This document shows positions 8,250 through 16,323 of a stretch of DNA of 64,000 nucleotides, piece by piece. The number at the start of each line of letters is the position of its first letter. The first letter of the stretch is position 1. Source of the stretch: Ancylobacter sp. SL191 (lineage in GTDB: Bacteria > Pseudomonadota > Alphaproteobacteria > Rhizobiales > Xanthobacteraceae); contig NZ_CP113056.1 of the NCBI RefSeq assembly GCF_026625645.1, forward strand, positions 4,005,001 to 4,069,000. Reading direction: 5' to 3'. Position numbers and translations under genes: made by a program. The notes beneath the pieces were generated by a model that saw only the letters and a program-made list of their open reading frames with translations, ran no database searches and was not told the DNA's origin.

Positions 8250-9343
8250 GACAGCGCCTCCCGGTTGCGCCCGCTGGCGGCGTCGAAGATCAGGAGGCGC
8301 GCCACGTCGATGCCGAGCGTCACACGGTCACCCGCCCGCCACGGGGCCGGACCGGCGATCTCGGCGATCAGCGTGCCGCCAGGGCCGGTCTCGCTCTCCA
8401 GCGCGACGGTGAGCACGTCGGCATCGCCGCGCGGCTCGCGGTAGATGATGCGCCCGCGCGCCTCGCCGGGCAGGTCGGGCGCGCGCAGCGCGATGTTCTC
8501 CGGGCGGATGCCGGCGATGATGGCGCCCTCCCCGGCAACCGCCGGCAGGCGGGCCGCGTCGAGCGTCGCCGCCCAGCCGGCGCCGATGACACGGCCGCCC
8601 TCGGCGAAAGCGGCGCTCATCAGGTTCATCGGCGGCTCGCCAATGAAGTTGGCGACGAAGAGATTGGCCGGGCGCTCATAAAGCTCCTGCGGAGGGCCGA
8701 CCTGCTGGAGCACGCCATGGTTCATCACCGCCACGCGGTCGGCCATGGCGATGGCCTCGGTCTGGTCATGGGTGACGAGGATGGAGGTGACCTGCCGCAG
8801 CTTCTGCAGCCGCTTGATCTCGGCGCGCAGCTGCACCTTCTGGTCGGCGTCGAGATGCGACAGAGGCTCGTCGAACAGGATGACGTCGGGGTCGCGCACC
8901 AAGGCGCGGCCGATGGAGACGCGCTGCATGGCGCCGCCGGAAAGCCCGCGCACCGGCTGGTCGGCCATCTGCCGCAGGCCGAGAAGCTGGAGCACCTCGC
9001 CGATGCGCTCGGCCGCCGGCTGGCCGGAGATGCCGCGCACCTTCAGCGGGAAGGCGACGTTCTCCCACACCGTCATGTTCGGATAGAGCGCGTAGTCCTC
9101 GAACACCATGGCGATGTTGCGCTCGCCGGGCGCGAGGCGGGAGACCGGGCGCTCGCCGAAATAGATCTCGCCGGACGACACGCTCTCAATGCCGGCCGCC
9201 ATTTTCAGCGTGGTGCTCTTGCCGCAGCCGGAGGGGCCGAGCAGCGCGAGCATTTCGCCGGCCGCGCAGGCGAGGTCGAGCCGGCTCACCGCCTCCACCT
9301 CTCCGTAACGCTTGAAGACCGACACGAAAGCGATTGACGACAT
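8246..9343 (-). CDS. ABC transporter ATP-binding protein (UgpC/MalK type), first gene of operon
   Basis: A 365-residue ATPase with Walker A GPSGCGKST at residues 36-44, Walker B VILFDEP, and an intact H-loop in ILVTHDQTEA. The signature motif reads LSGGAMQRVSIGRAL, with Ala-Met where Gln-x is usual. Together with the partner's altered H-loop, the pair looks like a heterodimer with one canonical and one weakened site. The C-terminal third carries the regulatory TOBE-like domain. This is the promoter-proximal gene of the eight-gene operon; a strong dyad lies 51-74 bp upstream. Confidence 0.88.
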   Translation of the reverse strand: MSSIAFVSVFKRYGEVEAVSRLDLACAAGEMLALLGPSGCGKSTTLKMAAGIESVSSGEIYFGERPVSRLAPGERNIAMVFEDYALYPNMTVWENVAFPLKVRGISGQPAAERIGEVLQLLGLRQMADQPVRGLSGGAMQRVSIGRALVRDPDVILFDEPLSHLDADQKVQLRAEIKRLQKLRQVTSILVTHDQTEAIAMADRVAVMNHGVLQQVGPPQELYERPANLFVANFIGEPPMNLMSAAFAEGGRVIGAGWAATLDAARLPAVAGEGAIIAGIRPENIALRAPDLPGEARGRIIYREPRGDADVLTVALESETGPGGTLIAEIAGPAPWRAGDRVTLGIDVARLLIFDAASGRNREALS

Positions 9344-9393
9344 CCGGCACTCCGCAAGGGCGATACCGGAAGGTCAATTCAATCTCCGTGCCA

Positions 9394-9417
9394 AGTGTGC
9401 TGGTGTTGCAGCACACT
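9394..9417. promoter_or_regulatory. Operator-like dyad upstream of the ABC/GMC operon
   Basis: Perfect 9-bp arms AGTGTGCTG and CAGCACACT are separated by GTGTTG, centred about 62 bp upstream of the first ATPase start. Thirteen bases of it (GTGTTGCAGCACA, 9403-9415) recur exactly at 12963-12975 in front of the F420 operon. Binding of a shared repressor or activator is inferred. Confidence 0.55.
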
Positions 9418-9524
9418 GGATAACAAGAGCCGATCTTTCTTTGGCGCTGGATAATTATGCCCAGAAAAGCAGCGCCCTAACGACCCCTGCCGCCTTTCGC
9501 GCCATGCACGCTGCGCGGCTGGCC

Positions 9525-10220
9525 TTACCGGGCAGCGGGGCGCGCAAATTCCTCCCGCGCCAGCAGGCGGCGTGTATGGCCGTCGGCCAGCAGCGCGTCG
9601 AGGGCGGCGAGGTCGCAGGGCTGGTCGATATCGCGCGCGAGGCCGGGAAAATCCGCCGGGGCGTGATGGCGTAGCGTCAGACGAGCTTCCCCCGCATTGG
9701 CCTGATGCATGGCGAAGCTCAGCGGGCCGAAGGAGAAGGGCATGGCATCCGGCGGGGTGACGAGCAGCGCGTTGGTGCCGCCGCTATCATGGGCGGGCAC
9801 GAGGCTGACCGCCCGCCCCGGCGGGTGGGCCGCGACCAGCCGGTCGATCTCCGCCGCACGGAGGCCGGGAATGTCGGAGGGCAGGATCAGCATCCCCCCG
9901 CGCCGTTCCGCCGCCAGCCAGCCGGCGGCTTCCGCCACCGCCGGGTTCAGCCCGCGCACCCGCCGCTCGAACATCAGCCGCGCGCCATAATCCTGCGCGA
10001 GGACACCGGCCTGCGGGTCGGCGGTGACGACGACGATGGCGGCGAGCCCCTTCGCGCCGGTCAGCGCCTCCAGCACGTCGCACAGCATGGCGCGGGCCAG
10101 CGCCTCGCGCTGCGCCGGCAGCAGCGTGCGGGCAAGGCGCTGCTTGGCGAGGGCGAATGTCTTTACCGGCACGACCGCGACGAGGTCGTCCACCGCGCGC
10201 GATCTCGCGGGGGCGCTCAT
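9525..10220 (-). CDS. cofC: 2-phospho-L-lactate (or phosphoenolpyruvate) guanylyltransferase of F420 synthesis
   Basis: CofC/FbiD activates a phosphorylated three-carbon acid with GTP for transfer to the deazaflavin FO. The 231-residue protein shows the nucleotidyltransferase pattern VAVVPVKTFALAKQRLA near the start, AMLCDVLEAL, the LILPSDIPGL Asp motif, and DSGGTNALLV, all characteristic of CofC. It is the last gene of the operon and overlaps cofD by 4 nt. Whether it uses 2-phospholactate, phosphoenolpyruvate or 3-phosphoglycerate cannot be read here, and enzymes of all three specificities are known. The open frame extends a little past the conserved core, ending RPAAR. Confidence 0.9.
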   Translation of the reverse strand: MSAPARSRAVDDLVAVVPVKTFALAKQRLARTLLPAQREALARAMLCDVLEALTGAKGLAAIVVVTADPQAGVLAQDYGARLMFERRVRGLNPAVAEAAGWLAAERRGGMLILPSDIPGLRAAEIDRLVAAHPPGRAVSLVPAHDSGGTNALLVTPPDAMPFSFGPLSFAMHQANAGEARLTLRHHAPADFPGLARDIDQPCDLAALDALLADGHTRRLLAREEFARPAAR

Positions 10221-11164
10221 GCGCCGGGCCGCGCCTGTGCCAGCACAATGCGGGCGAGCGCGATTTTATCATCGAGGCTGCGCATCAGCGTCGGGGTGCT
10301 GACCACGGAAAGGCCGGGCACCTCAAGCCCCGCATCGGCCTCGTCGACGATGAAGATGTCGATCAGCCCGTCATAATGGGCGGCGACGGTGGCGGCCGAG
10401 GGCACGAGACCGAGCTCGGTCATCATCTTGGCGGTCGGTCCCTTCACCGCCTGGCCGGCGATGATCGGCGAGACCGCGATCACCGGCACGCGGCAGGCGC
10501 CGATGGCGGCGCGCAGGCCCGGCACGGCGAGGATGGGATCGACGCTGAGATAGGGGTTGGACGGGCAGATGACGATGGCGACGAGTTCCGGGTCGGCCAG
10601 CGCCGCCTCCGCCGCCGGGGCGAGCGTGGCGGCGGGCGCGCCAGCGAATTCGAGCCCCACCACGCGCGGGCGGCATTGATGGCGGACGAAATAATGCTGG
10701 AAGTCGTACCAGCCCTCCTCGGTCTCGACCTGCGTGCGCACCGGAGCGTCGCTCATGGGTATGATGGCCGCGCTTATGCCCAGCGTGCGGCGCAGATCGT
10801 CCGTCACCTCCGACAGCGTCGCGCCCGCCTCCAGCCGGCGGGTGCGCTCGACATGAACCGCGAGGTCGCCATCGCCGAGCCTGAACCAGGTCTCGCCGCC
10901 GAGCTGTTCCAGCGCCGCCATGAAGGTCCAGGTCTCGTCCCGCCGGCCCCAGCCGCGCACGGGATCGTCGAGGCCGGCCAGCGTGTAGAGCAGCGTGTCG
11001 ATGTCAGGCGAGACATGCAGGCCGAGATGGCGGAAATCATCGCCCGTATTGGCGATCACGGTGAGCTGGCCGGGCGCCAGCACGCGGTCGAGCCCCAGCG
11101 CGAGCTTCGCCCCGCCTATGCCGCCGGACAGCGCGACGACCTTGCCGGCAAAAGCGTCCGTCAT
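10217..11164 (-). CDS. cofD: 2-phospho-L-lactate transferase of F420 synthesis
   Basis: CofD (FbiA) transfers the activated three-carbon phosphate unit to FO, giving F420-0 or its dehydro form. The 315-residue protein has the diagnostic opening GGIGGAKLALGL, then NTGDDFRHLGLHVSPDIDT, the core DDLRRTLGI, and a later ICPSNPYLSVDPIL motif. Length matches the family. It lies between cofE and cofC with 4-nt overlaps on both sides, indicating translational coupling. No FO synthase gene (cofG/cofH or fbiC) occurs in this window, so the acceptor must be made from genes elsewhere. Confidence 0.95.
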   Translation of the reverse strand: MTDAFAGKVVALSGGIGGAKLALGLDRVLAPGQLTVIANTGDDFRHLGLHVSPDIDTLLYTLAGLDDPVRGWGRRDETWTFMAALEQLGGETWFRLGDGDLAVHVERTRRLEAGATLSEVTDDLRRTLGISAAIIPMSDAPVRTQVETEEGWYDFQHYFVRHQCRPRVVGLEFAGAPAATLAPAAEAALADPELVAIVICPSNPYLSVDPILAVPGLRAAIGACRVPVIAVSPIIAGQAVKGPTAKMMTELGLVPSAATVAAHYDGLIDIFIVDEADAGLEVPGLSVVSTPTLMRSLDDKIALARIVLAQARPGA

Positions 11165-11913
11165 CGGAAGAGATCCTCGCTCTCGGGGCGGATGAGATCA
11201 GCGGCGGGGTTCTCCGCCGCGCGCCAGTCCAGCCCGCGCAGCAGCACAGCGGGACGGGCCTCGGCGGCGGGGCCCATCAGCAGCGAGGCGCTGGCGGCGA
11301 TCTCGTCGGCGAAGGCGATCATCGTCACCTGAAGCGGGCGGCCGTAAAGATCCGCCTCGCCGCGCCGGTCGACCAGCGCCGGCAGGCCGGCGGCGCCGAT
11401 GGCGACCCCCGTGGTGCCGCGCCGCCAGGGCCGGCCGAAACTGTCATTGATGACGACCCCGACGCGCGCGCCCTCCGGCGCGAGGCGGGCGCGCAGCCGG
11501 GCGGCGCTGGCGTCCGGGTCTTCCGGCAGCAGCAGCGCGAAACCTTCCGCGACATTGGACTGGTCGATGCCGGCATTGGCCATGATCAGCCCGAGCCGGT
11601 GCTCGACGATCAGCACATGCGGCCGGGCGCGGACGATGCGCCGGCTCTCCGACAGGATCAGCTCGACCAGCGCGGGATCCTTGCGCACCTCCGCCGCCAC
11701 CCGCAGCGCCTCAGGCGAGGGGATGACGTCGGCGAGGCGGACGAGACGCCCTTCGGCCTTGGAGACGATCTTCTGCGCGAGCACCAGCACGTCGCCGTCG
11801 CCAAGCGCGAGGCCGCTACGCTCAAGCGATGCGGCGAGCAGCCCGCCGAGATCGTCGCCCGGCTGGATCAGCGGCAGGCCTTCCAGCGCAACGAGGTGGA
11901 CGCCCGCCGCCAT
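11161..11913 (-). CDS. cofE: Coenzyme F420-0:L-glutamate ligase
   Basis: CofE adds the glutamate tail to F420-0 using GTP. The 250-residue protein shows AQKIVSKAEGR, ANAGIDQSN, the metal/GTP-binding INDSFGRPWRRGTTGVAIG and the DLYGRPLQVT stretch, all typical of CofE. It is the single-domain form: the C-terminal nitroreductase-like FMN domain fused in mycobacterial FbiB, which reduces dehydro-F420-0, is absent. If the local CofC uses phosphoenolpyruvate, a separate reductase would be required. The gene begins 6 bp after fgd and overlaps cofD by 4 nt. Confidence 0.94.
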   Translation of the reverse strand: MAAGVHLVALEGLPLIQPGDDLGGLLAASLERSGLALGDGDVLVLAQKIVSKAEGRLVRLADVIPSPEALRVAAEVRKDPALVELILSESRRIVRARPHVLIVEHRLGLIMANAGIDQSNVAEGFALLLPEDPDASAARLRARLAPEGARVGVVINDSFGRPWRRGTTGVAIGAAGLPALVDRRGEADLYGRPLQVTMIAFADEIAASASLLMGPAAEARPAVLLRGLDWRAAENPAADLIRPESEDLFR

Positions 11914-11919
11914 GGGGCC

Positions 11920-12921
11920 TCAGGCCAGCGCGCGCAGGCGCGGCAGCACCTGTTCGGCATAAAGCCGCAGGAAGCGCGACTGGTCCTCGCCCGGCGCGTG
12001 GAAGACGAGATGGTTGAAACCGAGATCGAGATAGGGGCGGATGCGCGCCACATGCTCCTCCGGGTCGTCGGAGACGATCCAGCGCTTCGCCGCCCGCGCC
12101 AGCGGCAGGGCGTCGGCGAGCTTTTCCATCTCCAGCGGGTCTTCCGTGCTCATCTTCTCCTCCGGCGACAGGCCGAGCGCCGCCCAGTGGCGGGTGTCCT
12201 GCAAGGCGCGGGCCTTGTCGGTGTCGAAGGAGACCTTCATCTCGATCATCCGCGCGTAACCCTCGCCCGAGCGCCCCGCCGCTTCAAGGCCGGCGGCGAC
12301 GTTGGGGAGCAGGGTTTCGGAATAGAGATCCCATGCCTTGCCCGAGGTGCAGATGAAACCGTCGCCGACCCGGCCAGCGAACTTCGCCACCATCGGCCCG
12401 GCGCCAGCGACATAGATCGGCACGGGCACCTCCGGCCGGTCATAGATGGTGGCGCGCTCGGTGCGGTAGAACTCGCCCTCGAAGGTGACGCGCTCGCCGC
12501 TCCACAATTCCTTGATCAACCGCACCGCCTCGCGCAGCCGGGCGAAGCGCTCCTTCATTTCCGGCCAGGGCGCGCCGGTAGCTGGCACCTCGTTGAGCGA
12601 TTCACCCGAGCCGACACCCAGGATGACACGGCCGGGAAAAAGCTGGCCGAGCGTGCCGAAGGCCTGCGCCACCATAGAGGGGTGATGGCGGAAGGTGGGA
12701 GTGAGCACGCTGGTGCCCATGAGGATGCGCGAGGTGGAGGCGCCCACCGCCCCCATCCACGGAAAGGCCGCCGGGGCATGGCCGCCGGTGTGGCGCCAGG
12801 GCTGGAAATGATCGCTGACGAAGACGGAATCGAAGCCGCAGGCTTCCGCCTCCACCGCGAAATTCAACAATGTGCGCGAGTCGAACTGTTCCGCCGACGC
12901 CTTGTAGCCAAGCCTGAGCAC
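11920..12921 (-). CDS. fgd: F420-dependent glucose-6-phosphate dehydrogenase
   Basis: This 333-residue luciferase-like protein reads along its whole length like mycobacterial [13 protein letters not shown] at the start, [27 protein letters not shown] and [12 protein letters not shown]. Active-site residues recognised from FGD1 are in place: His38 and Trp42 (FGD1 His40, Trp44) and Glu107 (Glu109). The sugar-phosphate ligands Lys195, Lys256 and Arg280 (Lys198, Lys259, Arg283) are also present. That makes glucose-6-phosphate a better guess than for generic LLM-class enzymes. The enzyme would reduce F420 while making 6-phosphogluconolactone. It leads the operon, just upstream of cofE. FGD is best known from actinobacteria, so horizontal origin is plausible. 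Confidence 0.88.
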   Translation of the reverse strand: MLRLGYKASAEQFDSRTLLNFAVEAEACGFDSVFVSDHFQPWRHTGGHAPAAFPWMGAVGASTSRILMGTSVLTPTFRHHPSMVAQAFGTLGQLFPGRVILGVGSGESLNEVPATGAPWPEMKERFARLREAVRLIKELWSGERVTFEGEFYRTERATIYDRPEVPVPIYVAGAGPMVAKFAGRVGDGFICTSGKAWDLYSETLLPNVAAGLEAAGRSGEGYARMIEMKVSFDTDKARALQDTRHWAALGLSPEEKMSTEDPLEMEKLADALPLARAAKRWIVSDDPEEHVARIRPYLDLGFNHLVFHAPGEDQSRFLRLYAEQVLPRLRALA

Positions 12922-12960
12922 CGTGCCGCCTCCCTTAGGACGGGGAATGATAGAGTGATC

Positions 12961-12976
12961 TTGTGTTGCAGCACAA
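12961..12976. promoter_or_regulatory. Operator-like dyad TTGTGTTGCAGCACAA upstream of fgd-cofEDC
   Basis: An almost perfect 16-bp palindrome (one central mismatch pair) sits 40-55 bp upstream of the fgd start. Thirteen of its bases are identical to the dyad in front of the ABC/GMC operon at 9403-9415. The CTGCA centre recalls PhaR-type and similar sites; the regulator is unknown. Confidence 0.55.
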
Positions 12977-12994
12977 TACCGACAAAAATGTTTT

Positions 12995-13009
12995 TAGATC
13001 AGTGATCTA
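12995..13009. promoter_or_regulatory. Perfect 15-bp palindrome TAGATCAGTGATCTA
   Basis: Seven-base arms around a single central G lie between the fgd start and the divergent AI-2E-type permease gene, about 75 bp from fgd and 121 bp from the permease start. It could be a second operator for either promoter. No match to a named site is claimed. Confidence 0.4.
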
Positions 13010-13129
13010 GTTTCGCACCACGGGCTCATCAAGGCGCGCGACCCCACTGGTTTGTGCGCAAGCTTTGTCGTTGGCGCCCGGCGCGATTATCCGGCACAGT
13101 GTCGAGGGCTGGGGAGTTGACGACGCGGC

Positions 13130-14158
13130 ATGGTGGGACGGGGCTTGAGCGTATTGGTCGGGATCGCCTGCGCGATCCTGATCGCGGGAGCGGTCTATCT
13201 CGGTGGCGATCTCATCGCCCCGGTGGCCTTCGCCCTTTTCATCATGGCGCTGGTCTGGCCACTACAGGCGCGGCTTCAGGGCCACATGCCGCATTTGCTG
13301 GCGCTGTTCCTCACCCTCGGCGTGACGCTGATTGTGCTGGCCGGACTGTTCTCGCTGACGCTCTGGGGCTTCGGCAGGGCGGCGCAATGGCTGATCGCCA
13401 ATGCCGGCCGCTTCCAGTCGCTCTATGCCGAGGCCGCCGGCTGGCTGGAAGGGCACGGGCTCATCATCGCCGGCAGCATCGTCGAGACCTTCAATGTCGG
13501 CTGGCTGATCCGCTTCCTGCAGAGCGTAGCCGCGCGGGTGAACGGCATGCTCGGCTTCGCGGTGGTGACCGGCATCTATGTCATGCTCGGCCTGCTGGAG
13601 GTCGATGTCATTGCCCGCAAGCTGGCGGCGGGCGAGGCCAGCGAGAACGGGCGGCGCCTGCTCGCCGCGACCTCCCAGACTGCGGCAAAGCTGCGCCGCT
13701 ATATGGGCGTGCGCAGCGTGGTGAGCCTATGCACCGGCTTCGCCATCTGGGGCTTCGCCGCCTTGGCCGGGCTCGACCTGGCACTGGCCTGGGGCGTGAT
13801 CGCCTTCGTGCTGAACTACATTCCCTTCATCGGTCCGCTGCTGGCGACGCTGATGCCGACGCTGTTCACCATGGCGCAGTTCGAATCCTGGCAGATGGCG
13901 GTGGCCGTCTTCGCCGGCATGAACGTCATCCAGTTCCTCTCCGGCAGCTATATCGAACCCCGCATCGCCGGGCGGGCGCTCGCGGTCTCGCCCTTCATCG
14001 TGCTGCTGGCGGTGTTCGCCGGGGCGTTCATGTGGGGACTGGCCGGCGCCTTTATCGGGGTGCCCATGGTGATCGCCGCCCTGACGCTGTGCGAGCAGTA
14101 TGAGGGCAGCCGCTGGGTAGCGCGCCTGCTCTCCGGCGAGCCGCCCGCAACCACCTGA
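13130..14158 (+). CDS. AI-2E family transporter (PerM-like)
   Basis: The 342-residue protein is strongly hydrophobic, with an N-terminal hairpin of membrane segments (residues about 8-50), a middle helical region and a C-terminal block of several segments. The family motif appears as FVLNYIPFIGPLLATLMP and again as GSYIEPRIAGRALAVSP. The family includes TqsA, linked to AI-2 export, and PerM-type proteins; substrates are mostly unproven. It is divergent from the F420 operon and probably cotranscribed with the hydrolase gene 14 bp downstream. Confidence 0.88.
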   Translation: MVGRGLSVLVGIACAILIAGAVYLGGDLIAPVAFALFIMALVWPLQARLQGHMPHLLALFLTLGVTLIVLAGLFSLTLWGFGRAAQWLIANAGRFQSLYAEAAGWLEGHGLIIAGSIVETFNVGWLIRFLQSVAARVNGMLGFAVVTGIYVMLGLLEVDVIARKLAAGEASENGRRLLAATSQTAAKLRRYMGVRSVVSLCTGFAIWGFAALAGLDLALAWGVIAFVLNYIPFIGPLLATLMPTLFTMAQFESWQMAVAVFAGMNVIQFLSGSYIEPRIAGRALAVSPFIVLLAVFAGAFMWGLAGAFIGVPMVIAALTLCEQYEGSRWVARLLSGEPPATT

Positions 14159-14172
14159 CGGAGACCCGCTCC

Positions 14173-15723
14173 ATGCTGCGCAAGCTGAGACTGATCCTGC
14201 GGCTGCTGGTCGTGGCGGTGGTGCTGGTGTTCGTTACCTTCATCGGCACCCGCATCTATTACGCGCAGAGCGGCGCGCCGCTGGAGCCCTGGCACACCTT
14301 CGTGCCGCATGAGCTGAGCGTCGCCGAGATGGATGGGGCGGACTGGGGCGCCTATCTCGCGGCGGAAGAGCGCGCCTTCACCGAAGTCGAGCGCGAGGTG
14401 GTGCAGAAGCTGCCCGACGATGAGCGGATCCCCTCCAACCGCTATTTCAGCGGCAGCGTCGTCTACCCGCCGCACCTCGCCCGCGACTGGAACCGCTCCT
14501 ACACGCTCGACGCGGAGGGAACGCCGAAGGGGGCCGTGGTGCTGCTGCACGGACTCACCGATTCCCCCTACAGCCTGCGCCATATCGGCCGGCTCTATGC
14601 CGCCGCCGGTTTCGCAGTGGTCGCCCCTCGCCTGCCCGGCCATGGCACCGTGCCGGCAGGGCTGACCACGGTGGAGTGGGAAGACTGGCTCGCTGCCACG
14701 CGCCTTGCCGTGCGCGAGGCGCGCCGCCGCGCCGGCGACACCGGGCAGCTTCACATTGTCGGCTTCTCCAATGGCGGGGCGCTGGCGGTGAAATACGCGC
14801 TCGATGCGCTGGACGACCCCAAGCAGCCGCGCGTCGACCGGCTGATGCTGATCTCGCCGATGATCGGCATCACCGCCTTTGCCCGCTTTGCCGGGCTCGC
14901 CGGTCTGCCGGCGCTGCTGCCCGCCTTCGCCAAGGCGGCGTGGCTGGGCGTGATCCCGGAGTTCAACCCGTTCAAGTACAACTCCTTCCCGGTCAACGGC
15001 GCCCGGCAATCCTACCGGCTCACGGCGGCGTTGCAGGATTCCATCGCGCGGCGGGCGCAGGCGGGCAGGCTGGGCGATTTGCCGCCGGCGCTCACCTTCC
15101 AGTCAGTGATGGACTTCACCGTCTCGACGCGGGCCATCGTCAACGCCTTCTATGGCCTCCTGCCGGACAATGGCAGCGAGCTGGTGCTGTTCGACATCAA
15201 CCGCGACACCAAGCTCGGCCCGCTGCTGCGCGCCACCACCTATGACGCGCTGACCCGCACCTTGCCGCCGGCGCCGCGCCGCTTCGAGAGCACCATCATC
15301 ACCAATGTCGCCGGCAATGACGCGGTGGTGGAGCGTACGATGCCCGCCGGCGCCATGCAGGAGAACGAGCGCGCGCTGGGGCTGAGCTACCCGCGCGATG
15401 TCTATTCGCTCTCCCATGTCGCCCTGCCCTTCCCGCCAACGGACGGGCTCTATGGCTCGAACCCGGACCCGGCGGACAATCAGGGGCTGGAACTCGGCGC
15501 GATGGCGGTGCGCGGCGAGCGCGGGGCGCTGATCGTCAATCTGGACGCGCTGGTGCGCATGTCGTCGAACCCGTTCTACGACTATCTCGCCGCCCGCATC
15601 GCCGCCGATATCGGCGCGCCGCCGCCGGCCCGGACCACCGCGCCACCGGCGGGAGGCATGGCGAGCCCGGTGACGGACGAGGTGCCGCCCATCGAGCCGC
15701 CACCCGCCTCGCCGGCGCCGTGA
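14173..15723 (+). CDS. Membrane-anchored alpha/beta hydrolase (lysophospholipase-like)
   Basis: A 516-residue protein. One membrane segment near the N-terminus (residues about 7-25, LILRLLVVAVVLVFVTF) anchors it facing the periplasm. The hydrolase domain shows the oxyanion region VVLLHGLTDSPYSLRHI and the nucleophile elbow GFSNGG. A proline-rich tail (PPIEPPPASPAP) ends the protein. Likely activity is on an ester or lipid; the substrate is unknown. It follows the AI-2E-type permease gene closely and may be cotranscribed. Confidence 0.75.
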   Translation: MLRKLRLILRLLVVAVVLVFVTFIGTRIYYAQSGAPLEPWHTFVPHELSVAEMDGADWGAYLAAEERAFTEVEREVVQKLPDDERIPSNRYFSGSVVYPPHLARDWNRSYTLDAEGTPKGAVVLLHGLTDSPYSLRHIGRLYAAAGFAVVAPRLPGHGTVPAGLTTVEWEDWLAATRLAVREARRRAGDTGQLHIVGFSNGGALAVKYALDALDDPKQPRVDRLMLISPMIGITAFARFAGLAGLPALLPAFAKAAWLGVIPEFNPFKYNSFPVNGARQSYRLTAALQDSIARRAQAGRLGDLPPALTFQSVMDFTVSTRAIVNAFYGLLPDNGSELVLFDINRDTKLGPLLRATTYDALTRTLPPAPRRFESTIITNVAGNDAVVERTMPAGAMQENERALGLSYPRDVYSLSHVALPFPPTDGLYGSNPDPADNQGLELGAMAVRGERGALIVNLDALVRMSSNPFYDYLAARIAADIGAPPPARTTAPPAGGMASPVTDEVPPIEPPPASPAP

Positions 15724-15750
15724 GAAAGCGGCACAGCATCACGCATGAAA

Positions 15751-15778
15751 AAGGCCGCGTCCTCTCGGGCGCGGCCTT
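15751..15778. terminator. Bidirectional intrinsic terminator
   Basis: A 9-bp stem AAGGCCGCG/CGCGGCCTT with a 10-nt loop separates the convergent hydrolase and lipoprotein genes. On the minus strand the stem runs into five T residues; on the plus strand CTTGTT follows. Confidence 0.85.
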
Positions 15779-15801
15779 CTTGTTCCGGAAGCGTCGGGCG
15801 A

Positions 15802-16023
15802 TCAGTTCGCGGTGGCGGCGCCGATGACCGCGCCGGTGCCGGCGCCGATCGCCGCGCCCACCGCCGCGCCCGTGCCGCCGCCCGCAATGCCGCCGATGAC
15901 GGCACCCGCGCCGCCACCGATCAGCGCGCCCGTGCCGGCACGGCGCTCGGTGGTGGTGCAGCCGGCAACGGCGAGCGCCATAATGGAAAAGGCAGCGATC
16001 TTGACGGCAACCGACGTGGACAT
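15802..16023 (-). CDS. Glycine-zipper lipoprotein
   Basis: A 73-residue precursor with lipoprotein signal peptide: MALAVAGC places the lipidated Cys at residue 22. The mature part is almost entirely a glycine zipper (GALIGGGAGAVIGGIAGGGT and more), as in small OsmB/YmgG-like lipoproteins. These associate with the outer membrane; their functions are poorly defined, with links to envelope stress. It stands alone on the minus strand and ends at a strong terminator. Confidence 0.85.
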   Translation of the reverse strand: MSTSVAVKIAAFSIMALAVAGCTTTERRAGTGALIGGGAGAVIGGIAGGGTGAAVGAAIGAGTGAVIGAATAN

Positions 16024-16323
16024 GCTCGAATCTCCTGCAGGACGTGCTTACCTTTCATAACGGTACCCACGTGCCCGGACAATCGAGTTCTGGCGGTCTC
16101 CTGCAAGGTCTTGCGGCATTATTTGGAATACCACGCGCCTCTGTTGTCGCCGTCGGCCGCGACGCCCCTGAACTACTTGGTTCACCCGGCCCTACTAGCC
16201 GCGAGCCGACGCGCTTGCGGGTTGAGGCGGAGTGCGTGAGGCTGTAACCGTAACGCATCGCCTCAGCGACGCCGGAAGAGCGCGCGGGGCGACAGGGACG
16301 GCAACAGGAAGCGTAACGCGCGT
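16024..16323. other. Divergent intergenic region, no gene seen
   Basis: These 300 bases separate the lipoprotein gene from the divergent DUF900-like hydrolase gene and must hold both promoters. Short reading frames on both strands lack ribosome sites and family resemblance. No clear operator was found. Confidence 0.6.

Noticed and set aside
11161..11913. Two-domain FbiB
   Set aside because: At 250 residues the protein ends after the CofE domain; the FMN reductase domain is absent.
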